Below are positions 36,361-45,600 of a stretch of DNA of 64,000 nucleotides, in pieces; within the stretch, counting starts at the first letter, position 1; the number at the start of each line of letters is the position of its first letter. A model generated the notes under the pieces. That model was not told where the DNA came from and did not search any database. It saw only the letters and a program-made list of their open reading frames with translations. Both the position numbers and the translations under genes were made by a program. Origin of the DNA: Phycisphaerales bacterium (lineage in GTDB: Bacteria > Planctomycetota > Phycisphaerae > UBA1845 > UTPLA1). The stretch covers positions 5,084,001 to 5,148,000 of the forward strand of contig JACKHI010000001.1 in the NCBI GenBank assembly GCA_020639075.1, in the 5' to 3' direction.

Positions 36361-36921
36361 ATGGCTCCGCACATTCAGGAAACGACCGACCCGCGCCAGG
36401 CCATCGTCTCGATCGCGGGCGACTACTTCGGCCCCGCGATCGCCGACGCCCCTGTCCTATGCGCGCCCGGCGAGGTCCCGCCGCCGTTTGATCGGCTTCT
36501 GGTGCATAATGAACACATGACAACGCGGCTGAGCGCCTATCACGGTGAACCGATCGCGTTGGAAGTGATGGAGGATCGGCACCACGGCGACACGTATCAA
36601 CGGAAAATCCTGCTGACAGTCGGCAACGGGCATGTTGTCGAGGTCGGCGTCGTCCGGATTCACCTGAACTTCACGGCCGACGAAGTCCGTAACGAAATCC
36701 TCTCGAAGAAAACGCCGCTGGGTGATATTCTCATCCAGCACAATGTCCTTCGGCGGATTGAACCGAAGTGGTTCTTCAGGTTCGACGGACCGGCGGCGTT
36801 GGAGGCGGCGTTTGATCGGCCGCTGGATGGACCGATCTACGGGCGCGTGGGCGTGATCCATTGCGACGATGAACCGGCGATCGAGTTGCTGGAGGTCGTG
36901 GCGGGGGATCGGATTGGATAG
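36361..36921 (+). CDS. Chorismate-lyase-like protein (DUF98/UbiC-related)
   Basis: A 186-residue cytosolic protein. The start has GGGAAGG close upstream. PFDRLLVHNEHMTTRLSAYH, the R in YQRKILLTVGNG, and KKTPLGDILIQHNVLRR match the order of motifs in the chorismate lyase-like family, whose UbiC members cut chorismate to 4-hydroxybenzoate and pyruvate. The conserved Arg and the Glu in ALEVMEDR are seen; a matching C-terminal Glu is likely in WFFRFDGPAALEAAF but not certain. Placed between a radical SAM protein and a flavoprotein with a halogenase motif, it may supply a benzoate-type precursor. Confidence 0.7.
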   Translation: MAPHIQETTDPRQAIVSIAGDYFGPAIADAPVLCAPGEVPPPFDRLLVHNEHMTTRLSAYHGEPIALEVMEDRHHGDTYQRKILLTVGNGHVVEVGVVRIHLNFTADEVRNEILSKKTPLGDILIQHNVLRRIEPKWFFRFDGPAALEAAFDRPLDGPIYGRVGVIHCDDEPAIELLEVVAGDRIG

Positions 36922-36969
36922 TTGGGTATTCCATTCGTGATGCTCTGTTCGCAAAATCGTGGTGGCCGG

Positions 36970-37073
36970 CATGCCGACCTTGGGGGTCGGCATGGCACCC
37001 GGCACTGCTTGAGAGCAGTGGCACCCCTTACGGCTTGCATGGCGAGTGGCGGGGTTGGCATGGCACCCGAGTT
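36970..37073 (-). repeat. GGGTGCC hairpins in inverse orientation
   Basis: ATGCCGACC/GGTCGGCAT (36971-36993) followed by GGCACCC, and CACTGCT/AGCAGTG with a CTCTCAAG-type loop on the minus strand (37002-37020) followed by GGCACCCC. A degenerate third copy ends in GGCATGGCACCC near 37072. Confidence 0.78.
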
Positions 37074-37091
37074 CGAAACTGACAGACGTCT

Positions 37092-38351
37092 ATGACCACA
37101 AACTACGATTGCATCATCATCGGCGGTGGACCGGCGGGGGCGACGGCGGCGACGCTGCTTGCCAAGCATGGTCGCAGCGTGCTCGTATTGGAACGATACG
37201 CGTTTCCTCGGCATCACGTCGGAGAGTCGCTGATGCCGCAGACGTACTGGACGTTCAAGCGCCTGGGCGTGCTCGACAAGCTCCGTCAGAGCGATTTCGT
37301 TACGAAAGAGAGCGTGCAGTTCGTCACGGCAAGCGGCAAGGAGTCGGCGCCGTTCTATTTCACGGATCGCGATCCCAATGAGTGGTCGAAGACGTGGCAG
37401 GTTCGGCGCGATGAATTCGACAAAATGATGCTCGACAACGCCGAGGCGAACGGCGCGAGCGTCATCCACGGCGCCAACGCGCGGGAAGTCATCATGGACG
37501 GCGAACGCGCGACGGGCGTGCGCGCCATGATCGATGGCAAGACGCGGGAGTTCACGGCGAAAGTCGTCATCGATGCATCGGGACAATCGGGCCTGCTGTC
37601 TCGTCAGCTCGGACTCCGCGAACCGGATCAGAAACTCAAGAACGCATCCTTCTACGCTCATTATCGCAACTGCGAAATGGAAGAGGGAAGAAATGCCGGT
37701 GCGACGATCATCATGCACACGCGCGATCGCAACGGCTGGTTCTGGTGGATCCCGCTGAAGCAAAAGGATCGGCTCGTGAGCGTCGGCGTTGTGGCGCCGC
37801 CTTCGTACCTTTGCACGGGGCGGGGCGACGATCCGGCGATGACGCTGGATGAAGAGATCGGCAACTGTCCGGGCCTACAGAGCCGGCTCGCGAAGGCGGA
37901 GCGCATCGGCAAGGTATACGTGACGGCCGACTTCTCGTATCGTTCGCGACGCATGGCGGGCGACGGCTGGGTGCTGATCGGCGACGCGTTCGGCTTTCTC
38001 GATCCCGTCTATTCGTCGGGCGTTATGCTGGCGATGAAGGGCGGCGAATATGCTGCGGACGCCATTCACAAGGCGCTGACCGACGGCGATACGTCGGGCG
38101 CGCGTCTCGGCGCATTCGGCCAACGCTTCGTCGCTGCGATGCAGACGATTCGCCAGTTGGTGTACGCGTTCTATAACGAGGACTTCAGCATCGGTCAGTT
38201 CGTCCGCGAGAACCCGAAGTACGGCGATCACATCGTGCGGATCCTGATTGGCGACGTGTTCAATAGCGAAGTCGGCGCGGTCTTTGACGTCATGGGGCAG
38301 CGTATCGAGCTGCCCGGCCCCATCGAGTTGGAAGAAGGCATCATCGCCTGA
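37092..38351 (+). CDS. FAD-dependent oxidoreductase, flavin-halogenase-like
   Basis: A 419-residue flavoprotein. The dinucleotide-binding motif GGGPAGATAA is at residues 11-20, the FPRHHVGESLMP segment at 39-49, and the second FAD motif GWVLIGDAFGFLDP in the C-terminal half. Residues 216-221 read WFWWIP, the WxWxIP motif of flavin-dependent halogenases, and Lys72 in FVTKESVQF is placed like the catalytic lysine of PltA/CmlS-type enzymes. Geranylgeranyl reductases share the fold and cannot be excluded. If it is a halogenase, it would need a flavin reductase from elsewhere and would probably act on a phenolic or carrier-bound substrate, consistent with the chorismate-lyase-like neighbour. Confidence 0.78.
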   Translation: MTTNYDCIIIGGGPAGATAATLLAKHGRSVLVLERYAFPRHHVGESLMPQTYWTFKRLGVLDKLRQSDFVTKESVQFVTASGKESAPFYFTDRDPNEWSKTWQVRRDEFDKMMLDNAEANGASVIHGANAREVIMDGERATGVRAMIDGKTREFTAKVVIDASGQSGLLSRQLGLREPDQKLKNASFYAHYRNCEMEEGRNAGATIIMHTRDRNGWFWWIPLKQKDRLVSVGVVAPPSYLCTGRGDDPAMTLDEEIGNCPGLQSRLAKAERIGKVYVTADFSYRSRRMAGDGWVLIGDAFGFLDPVYSSGVMLAMKGGEYAADAIHKALTDGDTSGARLGAFGQRFVAAMQTIRQLVYAFYNEDFSIGQFVRENPKYGDHIVRILIGDVFNSEVGAVFDVMGQRIELPGPIELEEGIIA

Positions 38352-38361
38352 GAGAGCCTAC

Positions 38362-38604
38362 ATGAAGAAACTCGTCTATGGACTCATCATCCTGTTGGCC
38401 ATTTTGCATCAGGATTTCTGGTTGTGGGATTCGCAGTATCTCGTTTTTGACATCGTTCCGATCGGGCTGGCCTATCACGCCGGTATTTCGCTGGCGGCTG
38501 CGCTGTTGTGGATTGCCGCGATCAAGTACTGCTGGCCCGACGACGTCGAGTTGCTGGAAGAGGAAATCATGCACGAGTCGGATGCGGCGGGAGGTGCTCG
38601 ATGA
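38362..38604 (+). CDS. DUF3311-like small membrane protein
   Basis: An 80-residue protein with two membrane helices (LVYGLIILLAILHQDFWLW and IGLAYHAGISLAAALLWIAA), then an acidic tail. The LHQDFWLWD segment is typical of the DUF3311 family, which is usually encoded next to a sodium:solute symporter and may be a small subunit. Its TGA overlaps the ATG of the SSS gene here (ATGA), fitting that pattern. Confidence 0.82.
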   Translation: MKKLVYGLIILLAILHQDFWLWDSQYLVFDIVPIGLAYHAGISLAAALLWIAAIKYCWPDDVELLEEEIMHESDAAGGAR

Positions 38605-40295
38605 GTCCCGCGCAAACATCCGTCTGGATCATCCTGGGTTACCTCGGGCTTCTCATCGCTCTCGGCATTTACACAAGCCGGAAGTTCAAGGGTACGGCGT
38701 CCGACTACTTTCTGGCCTCGCGTGGGATCGGCTGGTTCCTCCTCGTCATGTCGCTCTTCGGAACGACGATGACGGCGTTCGCGCTGATCGGATCAACGGG
38801 TGAGTCATTCAAGGCCGGCGTCGGCGTTTACGGCATGATGGCGTCGTCGTCGGGCATCGTGCACTCCGCCGTCTTCTTTCTTGTCGGCATCAAGCTGTGG
38901 GCGTTCGGCGCCAGGCACGGCTATGTCACGCAGATTCAGTTCTTCCGGGATCGCTTCGAATCTGACAAGCTGGGGATTATCCTGTTTCCAGTCCTTGTCG
39001 GTCTCGTCATTCCGTACCTGCTGATCGGTGTCATGGGCGCCGGCGTCACGATTGAGAACGTGACCGGCGGCGCGTTTCCGTCCCTCTTCGCGGGCGGTGG
39101 GGTCGGACCAACCGCGGCGAAGGCGGGGGCGATTCCGTACTGGCTTGGTTCGGGCGGCATCTGTCTCGTCGTGCTCGTTTACGTGTTTCTGGGCGGCGTG
39201 CGCGGCGCAGCATGGGCGAATGCCTTTCAGACGCTCGTCTTCATCGTGCTCGGCATTGTGACGTTCTTCGTGATTTCAAGTGAACTCGGCGGCATGAAGC
39301 ACGCGACTGACCAGGTGGTCGAAATGAACCCGCATTCGCTGCGGCGAACGGTTCGAGCGGACGATCCACTGACGCGGTACAACGAATCGAAGAAGTTCTT
39401 CGACGCCAAGCTCGTCGAATGGCACAAGCAGCCGAAGAGCAAGAAGGGACCAATCCCTGTCGCGCCGCAAAAGCCGCACAGCATGACACAGTTGCATTTC
39501 CTGACCTATTTGCTGATACCGCTCAGTGTCGGCATGTTTCCGCACCTGTTTCAGCATTGGCTGACGGCGAAGTCCGCGAAGAGCTTCAAGCCGGCGGTCA
39601 TTCTGCATCCGCTCCTGATCATGCTCGTCTGGGTGCCGTGCGTCATGTTGGGTATCTGGGCGACATCGGCGATGTTCGGCGATCCGCCAAAGCCGGTGAT
39701 TCCATGGGGCCAGGGGAATCCGAACGCGGTGCTCGGCCAGATGGTCGCTGTGCTGACAAAGGGTGGCGGAACAGGAATACTCCCCGGCCTTCTGACGGCC
39801 GGTGTGCTCGCGGCGATCATGTCCAGCCTGGATTCGCAGTTCCTCTGCATCGGCAGCATTTTTGCCAACGATATTGTCGCGCATTATCTCGGACACGATC
39901 GCGTCAGCGACCGGCAGAAAGTCGTGTACGGCCGCGTCTTCGTGATTCTGATCGTCGTCGTGACGTACTTGCTATCACTGCAAAGGCCGGGCAGCGTGTT
40001 TACGCTCGCAGTCTGGTGCTTCAGCGGATTCTCCGGCTTGTTTCCGCTGGTCTTCGCATCGATTTACTGGAAGCGCGTGACCAAGGCCGGGGCGTATGCC
40101 TGCGTGATCGTGATGGCTGCTGTCTGGTGCTGGCTGTTCGCACAATCCGGGTACGGCGCCAAGCGGGAGTTCCTGTTCCTGGGGATGATGCCCGTGGCGA
40201 CGATTCTCGCCGCTTCGACGCTGGCTCTGATCGTTGTCTCGCTGATGACGTCGCCGCCGGGTGAGAAGACGCTGGCGAAGTTTTTCAAAAGCTAG
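38601..40295 (+). CDS. SSS-family sodium:solute symporter
   Basis: The frame opens at 38508, but the ATG at 38601 overlapping the upstream stop is the natural start (564 residues). About 13 membrane helices; GTASDYFLASRGIGWFLL and SLFGTTMTAFALIGSTGES are the conserved first helices of the family, and GILPGLLTAGVLAAIMSSLDS is its central signature. A soluble insert with many Lys and Pro (about residues 255-290) sits between helices. With the DUF3311-like protein it forms a two-part transporter. Its position after the halogenase-like gene might mean uptake or export of a pathway compound; that is a guess. Confidence 0.88.
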   Translation: MSPAQTSVWIILGYLGLLIALGIYTSRKFKGTASDYFLASRGIGWFLLVMSLFGTTMTAFALIGSTGESFKAGVGVYGMMASSSGIVHSAVFFLVGIKLWAFGARHGYVTQIQFFRDRFESDKLGIILFPVLVGLVIPYLLIGVMGAGVTIENVTGGAFPSLFAGGGVGPTAAKAGAIPYWLGSGGICLVVLVYVFLGGVRGAAWANAFQTLVFIVLGIVTFFVISSELGGMKHATDQVVEMNPHSLRRTVRADDPLTRYNESKKFFDAKLVEWHKQPKSKKGPIPVAPQKPHSMTQLHFLTYLLIPLSVGMFPHLFQHWLTAKSAKSFKPAVILHPLLIMLVWVPCVMLGIWATSAMFGDPPKPVIPWGQGNPNAVLGQMVAVLTKGGGTGILPGLLTAGVLAAIMSSLDSQFLCIGSIFANDIVAHYLGHDRVSDRQKVVYGRVFVILIVVVTYLLSLQRPGSVFTLAVWCFSGFSGLFPLVFASIYWKRVTKAGAYACVIVMAAVWCWLFAQSGYGAKREFLFLGMMPVATILAASTLALIVVSLMTSPPGEKTLAKFFKS

Positions 40296-40327
40296 GCGAT
40301 CGACAGACAATTCACACGATGTTCTCG

Positions 40328-40366
40328 CACGGCTCGGCAATTCGCCGGGCCGTGTTTGTTTTCTTG
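40328..40366 (+). terminator. Intrinsic terminator of the SSS cluster
   Basis: CACGGCTCGGC, loop AATTC, GCCGGGCCGTG (one G-T pair), then TTTGTTTTCTT. It lies 33 bases past the stop and 70 bases before uvrA. Confidence 0.82.
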
Positions 40367-40435
40367 CTTTCCTGTCAACAGGTATTTCGCATACGTTGCC
40401 GAAACCAAGCGCCCGCGCCTACAATCCCGACCCGA

Positions 40436-42538
40436 ATGGAACCCGAATTTATCGAAATCAAGAACGCCCGCGTTCACAACCTGCAGAGCGTCTCGATGAC
40501 GCTTCCGCGGAACAAGCTGATCTGCTTTACCGGCGTTTCCGGCAGCGGAAAAAGCTCGCTCGCCTTCGATACCCTCTACGCCGAAGGCCAGCGCCGCTAC
40601 ATCGAATCGCTCAGCTCCTACGCGCGGCAGTTCATGGGGCAGATGGAGAAGCCCGACTGCGACCTGATCTCCGGCCTCTCGCCCGCCATCGCCATCGAAC
40701 AGAAGACGACGGGTTGGAATCCGAGGTCGACGGTCGGGACTGTCACGGCAATCCACGACTTTCTTCGCGTCCTCTATGCACGCATCGGCAAGCAGCACTG
40801 CACGCAGTGCGGTCAGCCAATCTCCGCCCAGACGATCGATCAGATCGTCGGTACGATTCTCAGCGAGTTCGGCAACGCGGTTCCGATCCGCGACCGTAAG
40901 GGAGCGGTCGAACCAGCGCCCGATTCGCGCAACGACGCCACCAAAACCACGAAGGAGTCCACCGACGCAGCCAAAGGCCAACGCGTCCTTATCCTCGCCC
41001 CCGTCGCCCGCAAACAGAAGGGCGAATTCCGCGACCTGTTCGAGGACCTCGTGCGAGAAGGCTACGTCCGCGCCCGCGTCGATGGCGAAGTTGTTTCGTT
41101 ACGCGACGACCTTTCGCTGGACAAGAACCGACGTCACGACATCGAAGTCGTGATCGATCGCATTCGCGTGTCGGCAGGTGGACGCGCCCGGTTGGCCGAG
41201 GCCGTGCAGAGCGCACTCGGCGTCGGCAAGGGGACGCTGATCGTCGCGCCGATGGACGACGACGACGCGAGCACGTCGAAACGCTCCAACGCCGCCGGTG
41301 AGAAGATTCTCTCATCAAAGTATGCGTGCACGAAGTGCTCGATTTCCTTCGAACCGCCATCGCCGCAGTTGTTCTCGTTTAATTCACCGACGGGCATGTG
41401 CACGACCTGCGGCGGTCTGGGCGAACTGTTTGATTTCGACGTCGATCTGTTGATCCCTGATCCGAAGAAGACGTTCTACGCGCCGTGCGTGGCGCCGCTG
41501 CGCACGAAGCCCGGCCGATGGCGGCGGCATATGTTTCAGGGCGTCGCCGATGCGCTTGGTTTCGATATCAAGCTGCCGTGGAAGGACCTGCCTCCGGCGG
41601 CGCGCGACGCGCTGCTCTTCGGCACAGGTGATCGCCACATCACTTTCACGTGGCGATCCTACGGGAAGGTGTTCAAGCATGGCGGAAAGTTCGAGGGCGT
41701 CGTCGCGGAGCTTCGTGAGAAATATCGCAAGGCGAAGGCGGGATTCGTTCGCGAATACTATGAGAAATTCATGCGTCGCGGCGCATGCCCGGAATGCAGC
41801 GGCGCCCGGCTGAACGCACAGGCGCTGGCCGTTCGACTGCCGCTGGGCGCTCGAACAAAAGGACCGAATCTGACGGAACTCTGTGCGATGTCGATCGGCG
41901 AAGCTTACGAGTTATTCGAGCAACTGTCGCTCACGCCCGTGCAGCACATTATTGCGGAGGAAGTGCTGAAGGAGGTCCGCGCCCGACTGATGTTTCTGCT
42001 CGACGTTGGTCTGCACTATCTGTCGCTCGAGCGCACGGCGCCGTCGCTAAGCGGCGGCGAGTTGCAGCGCATCCGCCTCGCCGGGCAGATCGGTTCCGGC
42101 CTTGTCGGCGTCATGTACGTGCTCGACGAGCCGTCGATCGGACTCCACGCCCGGGATAACAAGCGACTGCTCGACAGCCTGCTTCGATTGCGCGACATGG
42201 GCAACACTGTGATCGTCGTCGAGCATGACGAGGATACGATGCGCGCGGCGGATCATATTGTTGATTTCGGCCCCGGCCCGGGCGTGCGCGGCGGTCGCAT
42301 CGTTGCGGAGGGAACTTACGAGCAGATCACCAGGAACAAAGGTTCGCTGACGGGCCAGTATCTTACGGGGGAGAGGGAGATTGCGATTCCCGAGCGCCGG
42401 CCGGTGGAGAGGCTGAAAAGTAAAAACGTCAAAAAGTCAAAATCAATGGCCAAGAAAGTGGGCGACGAGAAGGTAAGCGACATGGCGTCGAAAAAGCGGC
42501 GGGTTGTGAAGAGGGTGTCGAAAAAGAAGCGGCGCTAG
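40436..42538 (+). CDS. uvrA: UvrA N-terminal half (first ABC module) with Lys-rich tail
   Basis: A 700-residue protein corresponding to the first ABC half of UvrA, the damage sensor of nucleotide excision repair. Present: Walker A GVSGSGKSS (about 33-41), RRYIESLSSYARQFMGQM, LSPAIAIEQKTTGWNPRST, the zinc module CTKC...CTTC, CPEC, then signature SLSGGELQRIRLAGQIGSG and Walker B YVLDEPSIGLH. A normal UvrA would continue into the second ABC half; here the chain ends in a basic tail (KSKNVKKSKSMAKK, SKKKRR) and stops. The missing half begins the next gene, 90 bases downstream. The two products must pair for function, or the split is an old frameshift that was tolerated. Confidence 0.93.
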   Translation: MEPEFIEIKNARVHNLQSVSMTLPRNKLICFTGVSGSGKSSLAFDTLYAEGQRRYIESLSSYARQFMGQMEKPDCDLISGLSPAIAIEQKTTGWNPRSTVGTVTAIHDFLRVLYARIGKQHCTQCGQPISAQTIDQIVGTILSEFGNAVPIRDRKGAVEPAPDSRNDATKTTKESTDAAKGQRVLILAPVARKQKGEFRDLFEDLVREGYVRARVDGEVVSLRDDLSLDKNRRHDIEVVIDRIRVSAGGRARLAEAVQSALGVGKGTLIVAPMDDDDASTSKRSNAAGEKILSSKYACTKCSISFEPPSPQLFSFNSPTGMCTTCGGLGELFDFDVDLLIPDPKKTFYAPCVAPLRTKPGRWRRHMFQGVADALGFDIKLPWKDLPPAARDALLFGTGDRHITFTWRSYGKVFKHGGKFEGVVAELREKYRKAKAGFVREYYEKFMRRGACPECSGARLNAQALAVRLPLGARTKGPNLTELCAMSIGEAYELFEQLSLTPVQHIIAEEVLKEVRARLMFLLDVGLHYLSLERTAPSLSGGELQRIRLAGQIGSGLVGVMYVLDEPSIGLHARDNKRLLDSLLRLRDMGNTVIVVEHDEDTMRAADHIVDFGPGPGVRGGRIVAEGTYEQITRNKGSLTGQYLTGEREIAIPERRPVERLKSKNVKKSKSMAKKVGDEKVSDMASKKRRVVKRVSKKKRR

Positions 42539-42628
42539 TTGATGTAACGGCTTCGTGACTTCGCTTGATTTCCTTAATTGGGCAAGCATGGCGCCTGATT
42601 CGCAGAACTGAGGAAGATTGATCGCCCG

Positions 42629-45600
42629 ATGGCGAAGAAGAAAAAGAAGACAACCAGCCTTCGCAGATTCGAACCGAAGCCGATGGATGCCAATCCGTGG
42701 CTCGTGATTCGGGGCGCTGCGCAGAACAACCTGCGCAACATAGACGTCGAGATACCGCTCGGTCGATTCGTCTGCGTAACGGGCGTGTCGGGCAGCGGCA
42801 AGAGCTCGCTCATCAATGACATTCTGCGGGAAGCGCTGGCGCGCGATCTGAACGGCGCCGAAACGGCACGACCCGGGAAGCACGATAGCATCGAGGGCCT
42901 GCACAACCTCGACAAGGTGATCGACATCGATCAGTCGCCCATCGGTCGAACACCGCGAAGCAATCCCGCGACGTATATCAAGCTCTTCGACGAGATCCGC
43001 GCACTCTTTGCCAAGCTCCCCGACAGCAAGGTGCGTGGGTATGCACCGTCCCGATTCAGCTTCAACGTGGCGACGGGCGAGAAGGGCGGCGGTCGCTGCG
43101 AGGCCTGCGAAGGCAACGGCCAGAACCGCATCGAAATGGACTTTCTCGCGGACGTGTGGACGACGTGCCCCGTCTGCGAAGGCCGGCGCTTCAACCACGA
43201 AACGCTACAAGTCCACTATCGCGGCAAGAACATCCATGACGTGCTGAACATGGACGTACAGGAGGCGCTCGAGCACTTCGACGCGATTCCAAAGGTTAAG
43301 AACATGCTCGACACGCTGCACGCCGTCGGGCTCGATTACGTCAAGCTGGGCCAGGCCAGCACGACGCTTTCCGGCGGCGAAGCCCAGCGCATCAAGCTCG
43401 CGAAGGAGCTCGTCAAACGCAGCACGGGTCGCACGCTCTATCTGCTTGACGAACCCACAACGGGCCTGCATTTCGAGGACATTCGCCGGCTGCTCACCGT
43501 GCTCCACGGATTTGTCGATGCGGGGAATTCCGTCGTCGTCATCGAACACAATCTCGACGTGATCAAGACGGCCGACTGGATTATCGACATGGGGCCTGAA
43601 GGCGGCAGCGGCGGCGGCGAAGTCGTCGCGACGGGTACGCCCGAGGAAGTCGCCGCCAACAGGAAGAGCCATACCGGCGAATCGCTGCGCGAGCTGTTCG
43701 AGACCGCGAGCGGCGCCAAGTCGACGACACGAGAATCCTCGAAGTCGTCGCGCGATCGTGAAGCGACGCTGAGTCGCAGTAAAGCATCGAATGATCAAGT
43801 CACAAGATCGCCAAATGACAACGACTTGCTGGTCGTCGGCGCGAAGGAACACAATCTGAAGGACCTGACCGTCCGCGTCCCGCGCGGTGCGATGACCGTC
43901 TGTTCGGGCGTCTCGGGCAGCGGCAAATCCAGCTTCGCCATGGACACGGTTTACGTCGAAGGCCAGCGGCGCTACGTCGAGTCGTTGTCGGCCTACGCCC
44001 GCCAATTCCTCGGTCAGTTTCAGAAGCCCAAAGTCGACCACGTGTACGGCCTTTCGCCCGCGATTGCGATCGAACAGAAGGCGGCGAGCAACAGCCCGCG
44101 CTCGACTGTCGGCACCGTCACGGAGATCTACGATTACATGCGCGTCCTCTGGGCGCGAATCGGCACGCCATACTGCCCCCAATGCGATATTCCCATCGGC
44201 ACGCAATCCAGCGAGGAGATCATCGACAAGGTCCTCGCACTGCCGTCCGGAACGAAAATTCTGCTTTGCGCGCCCGTCGATCCGGTTCAGGGGGAGACGT
44301 GGGATGCGATGTTGAATCGCTTCGCGTCACAGGGCTACGTCCGGGCGAGAATCGACGGCGACGTTCATTCGCTCGATGCGCGTCCCGGCATTGACGCGCG
44401 CCGCAAGCACAGCGTCGAGCTTGTCATCGATCGCGCCGTCGTCAAAGCCGATCGCCGAAGCAGGCTCGGCGACTCCATCGAGCATTGCCTGACGATCGGC
44501 AAGGGCGTGCTGCTGCTCGTCACGCTGGATGATGGCGGCAAGGAGGCTTCGGTCGATCGCTTCTCGCAGCATCTCGCGTGCGACAAGTGCCGAACGAGCT
44601 ACGACAACCTCACGCCGCACAACTTCAGCTTCAACGCTCGCGTCGGCTGGTGCACCGCCTGCGAAGGGCTCGGCGTTCAGCGTGGCACGAGCGCCGACGC
44701 GATTCTCGTCGATCCGTCGAAGTCGATTTTGAGCGGCGGCGTCGCCGGTTGGGAAGACGCCGAGTCCAACCCGTTGCTGAATGCCATGCTGACGGCATTG
44801 GCGAAGGCGATCGGTTTCGATCCGAAGCAGCCTGTCGGAGATCTGGACGCGGACTTGCGTCGCAAGTTGTTGTTCGGCCTCGGTGATACGTGGATTCAGG
44901 CGACGGTGGCGCCGTCGAAGGGCAAAAAGTCCGGCGGCACGTCGTTTCGGTATCAGTGGAAGGGTTTCTTCCCGGCGATCGACGAGGCGACGCGCAACAG
45001 TTGGCAGTACCGCCAGCGACTGAAGGACCTCGTCACGGACGTTGCCTGCCGCAAATGTAAGGGCGCGCGGGTCAATCCGCAGGCCGCAGCCGTGCGATTT
45101 GGTGACAGACCCATCGGCGACGTGTGCGACATGCCGCTGAGCGACGCGGCCACGTTTTTCAAGCAGATCAAGCTTACCAAGCGCGACGGTCGCATTGCCG
45201 GCGAACTGCTGCACGAGATCAAATCGCGTTTGCGCTTTCTCGTGGACGTGGGCCTCGGCTATATCACGCTCTCGCGCTCGGCGCCGACGCTCAGCGGCGG
45301 CGAGTCGCAGCGGATTCGTCTCGCCTCGCAGATCGGCAGCGGTCTGACGGGCGTGCTCTACGTGCTCGACGAACCCACGATCGGTCTCCACCCGCGCGAC
45401 AATCGACGTCTGATCGACGCGCTGCATCGCCTGCGCGATCTTGGCAACACGCTGTTGATGGTCGAACACGATTCCGAGGTGCTCGCATCGTCGGACCATA
45501 TTGTCGACTTTGGACCGCGGGCCGGCGTATTCGGCGGCGAAGTCGTCGCCGCAGGTAAGCCCGCGGCGCTGAAGCGTGACGGAAACTCTCTGACAGGCCG

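Noticed and set aside
37092..38351. Geranylgeranyl reductase
   Set aside because: The fold fits, but the WxWxIP motif and the placed Lys favour a halogenase-like assignment; kept only as an alternative.
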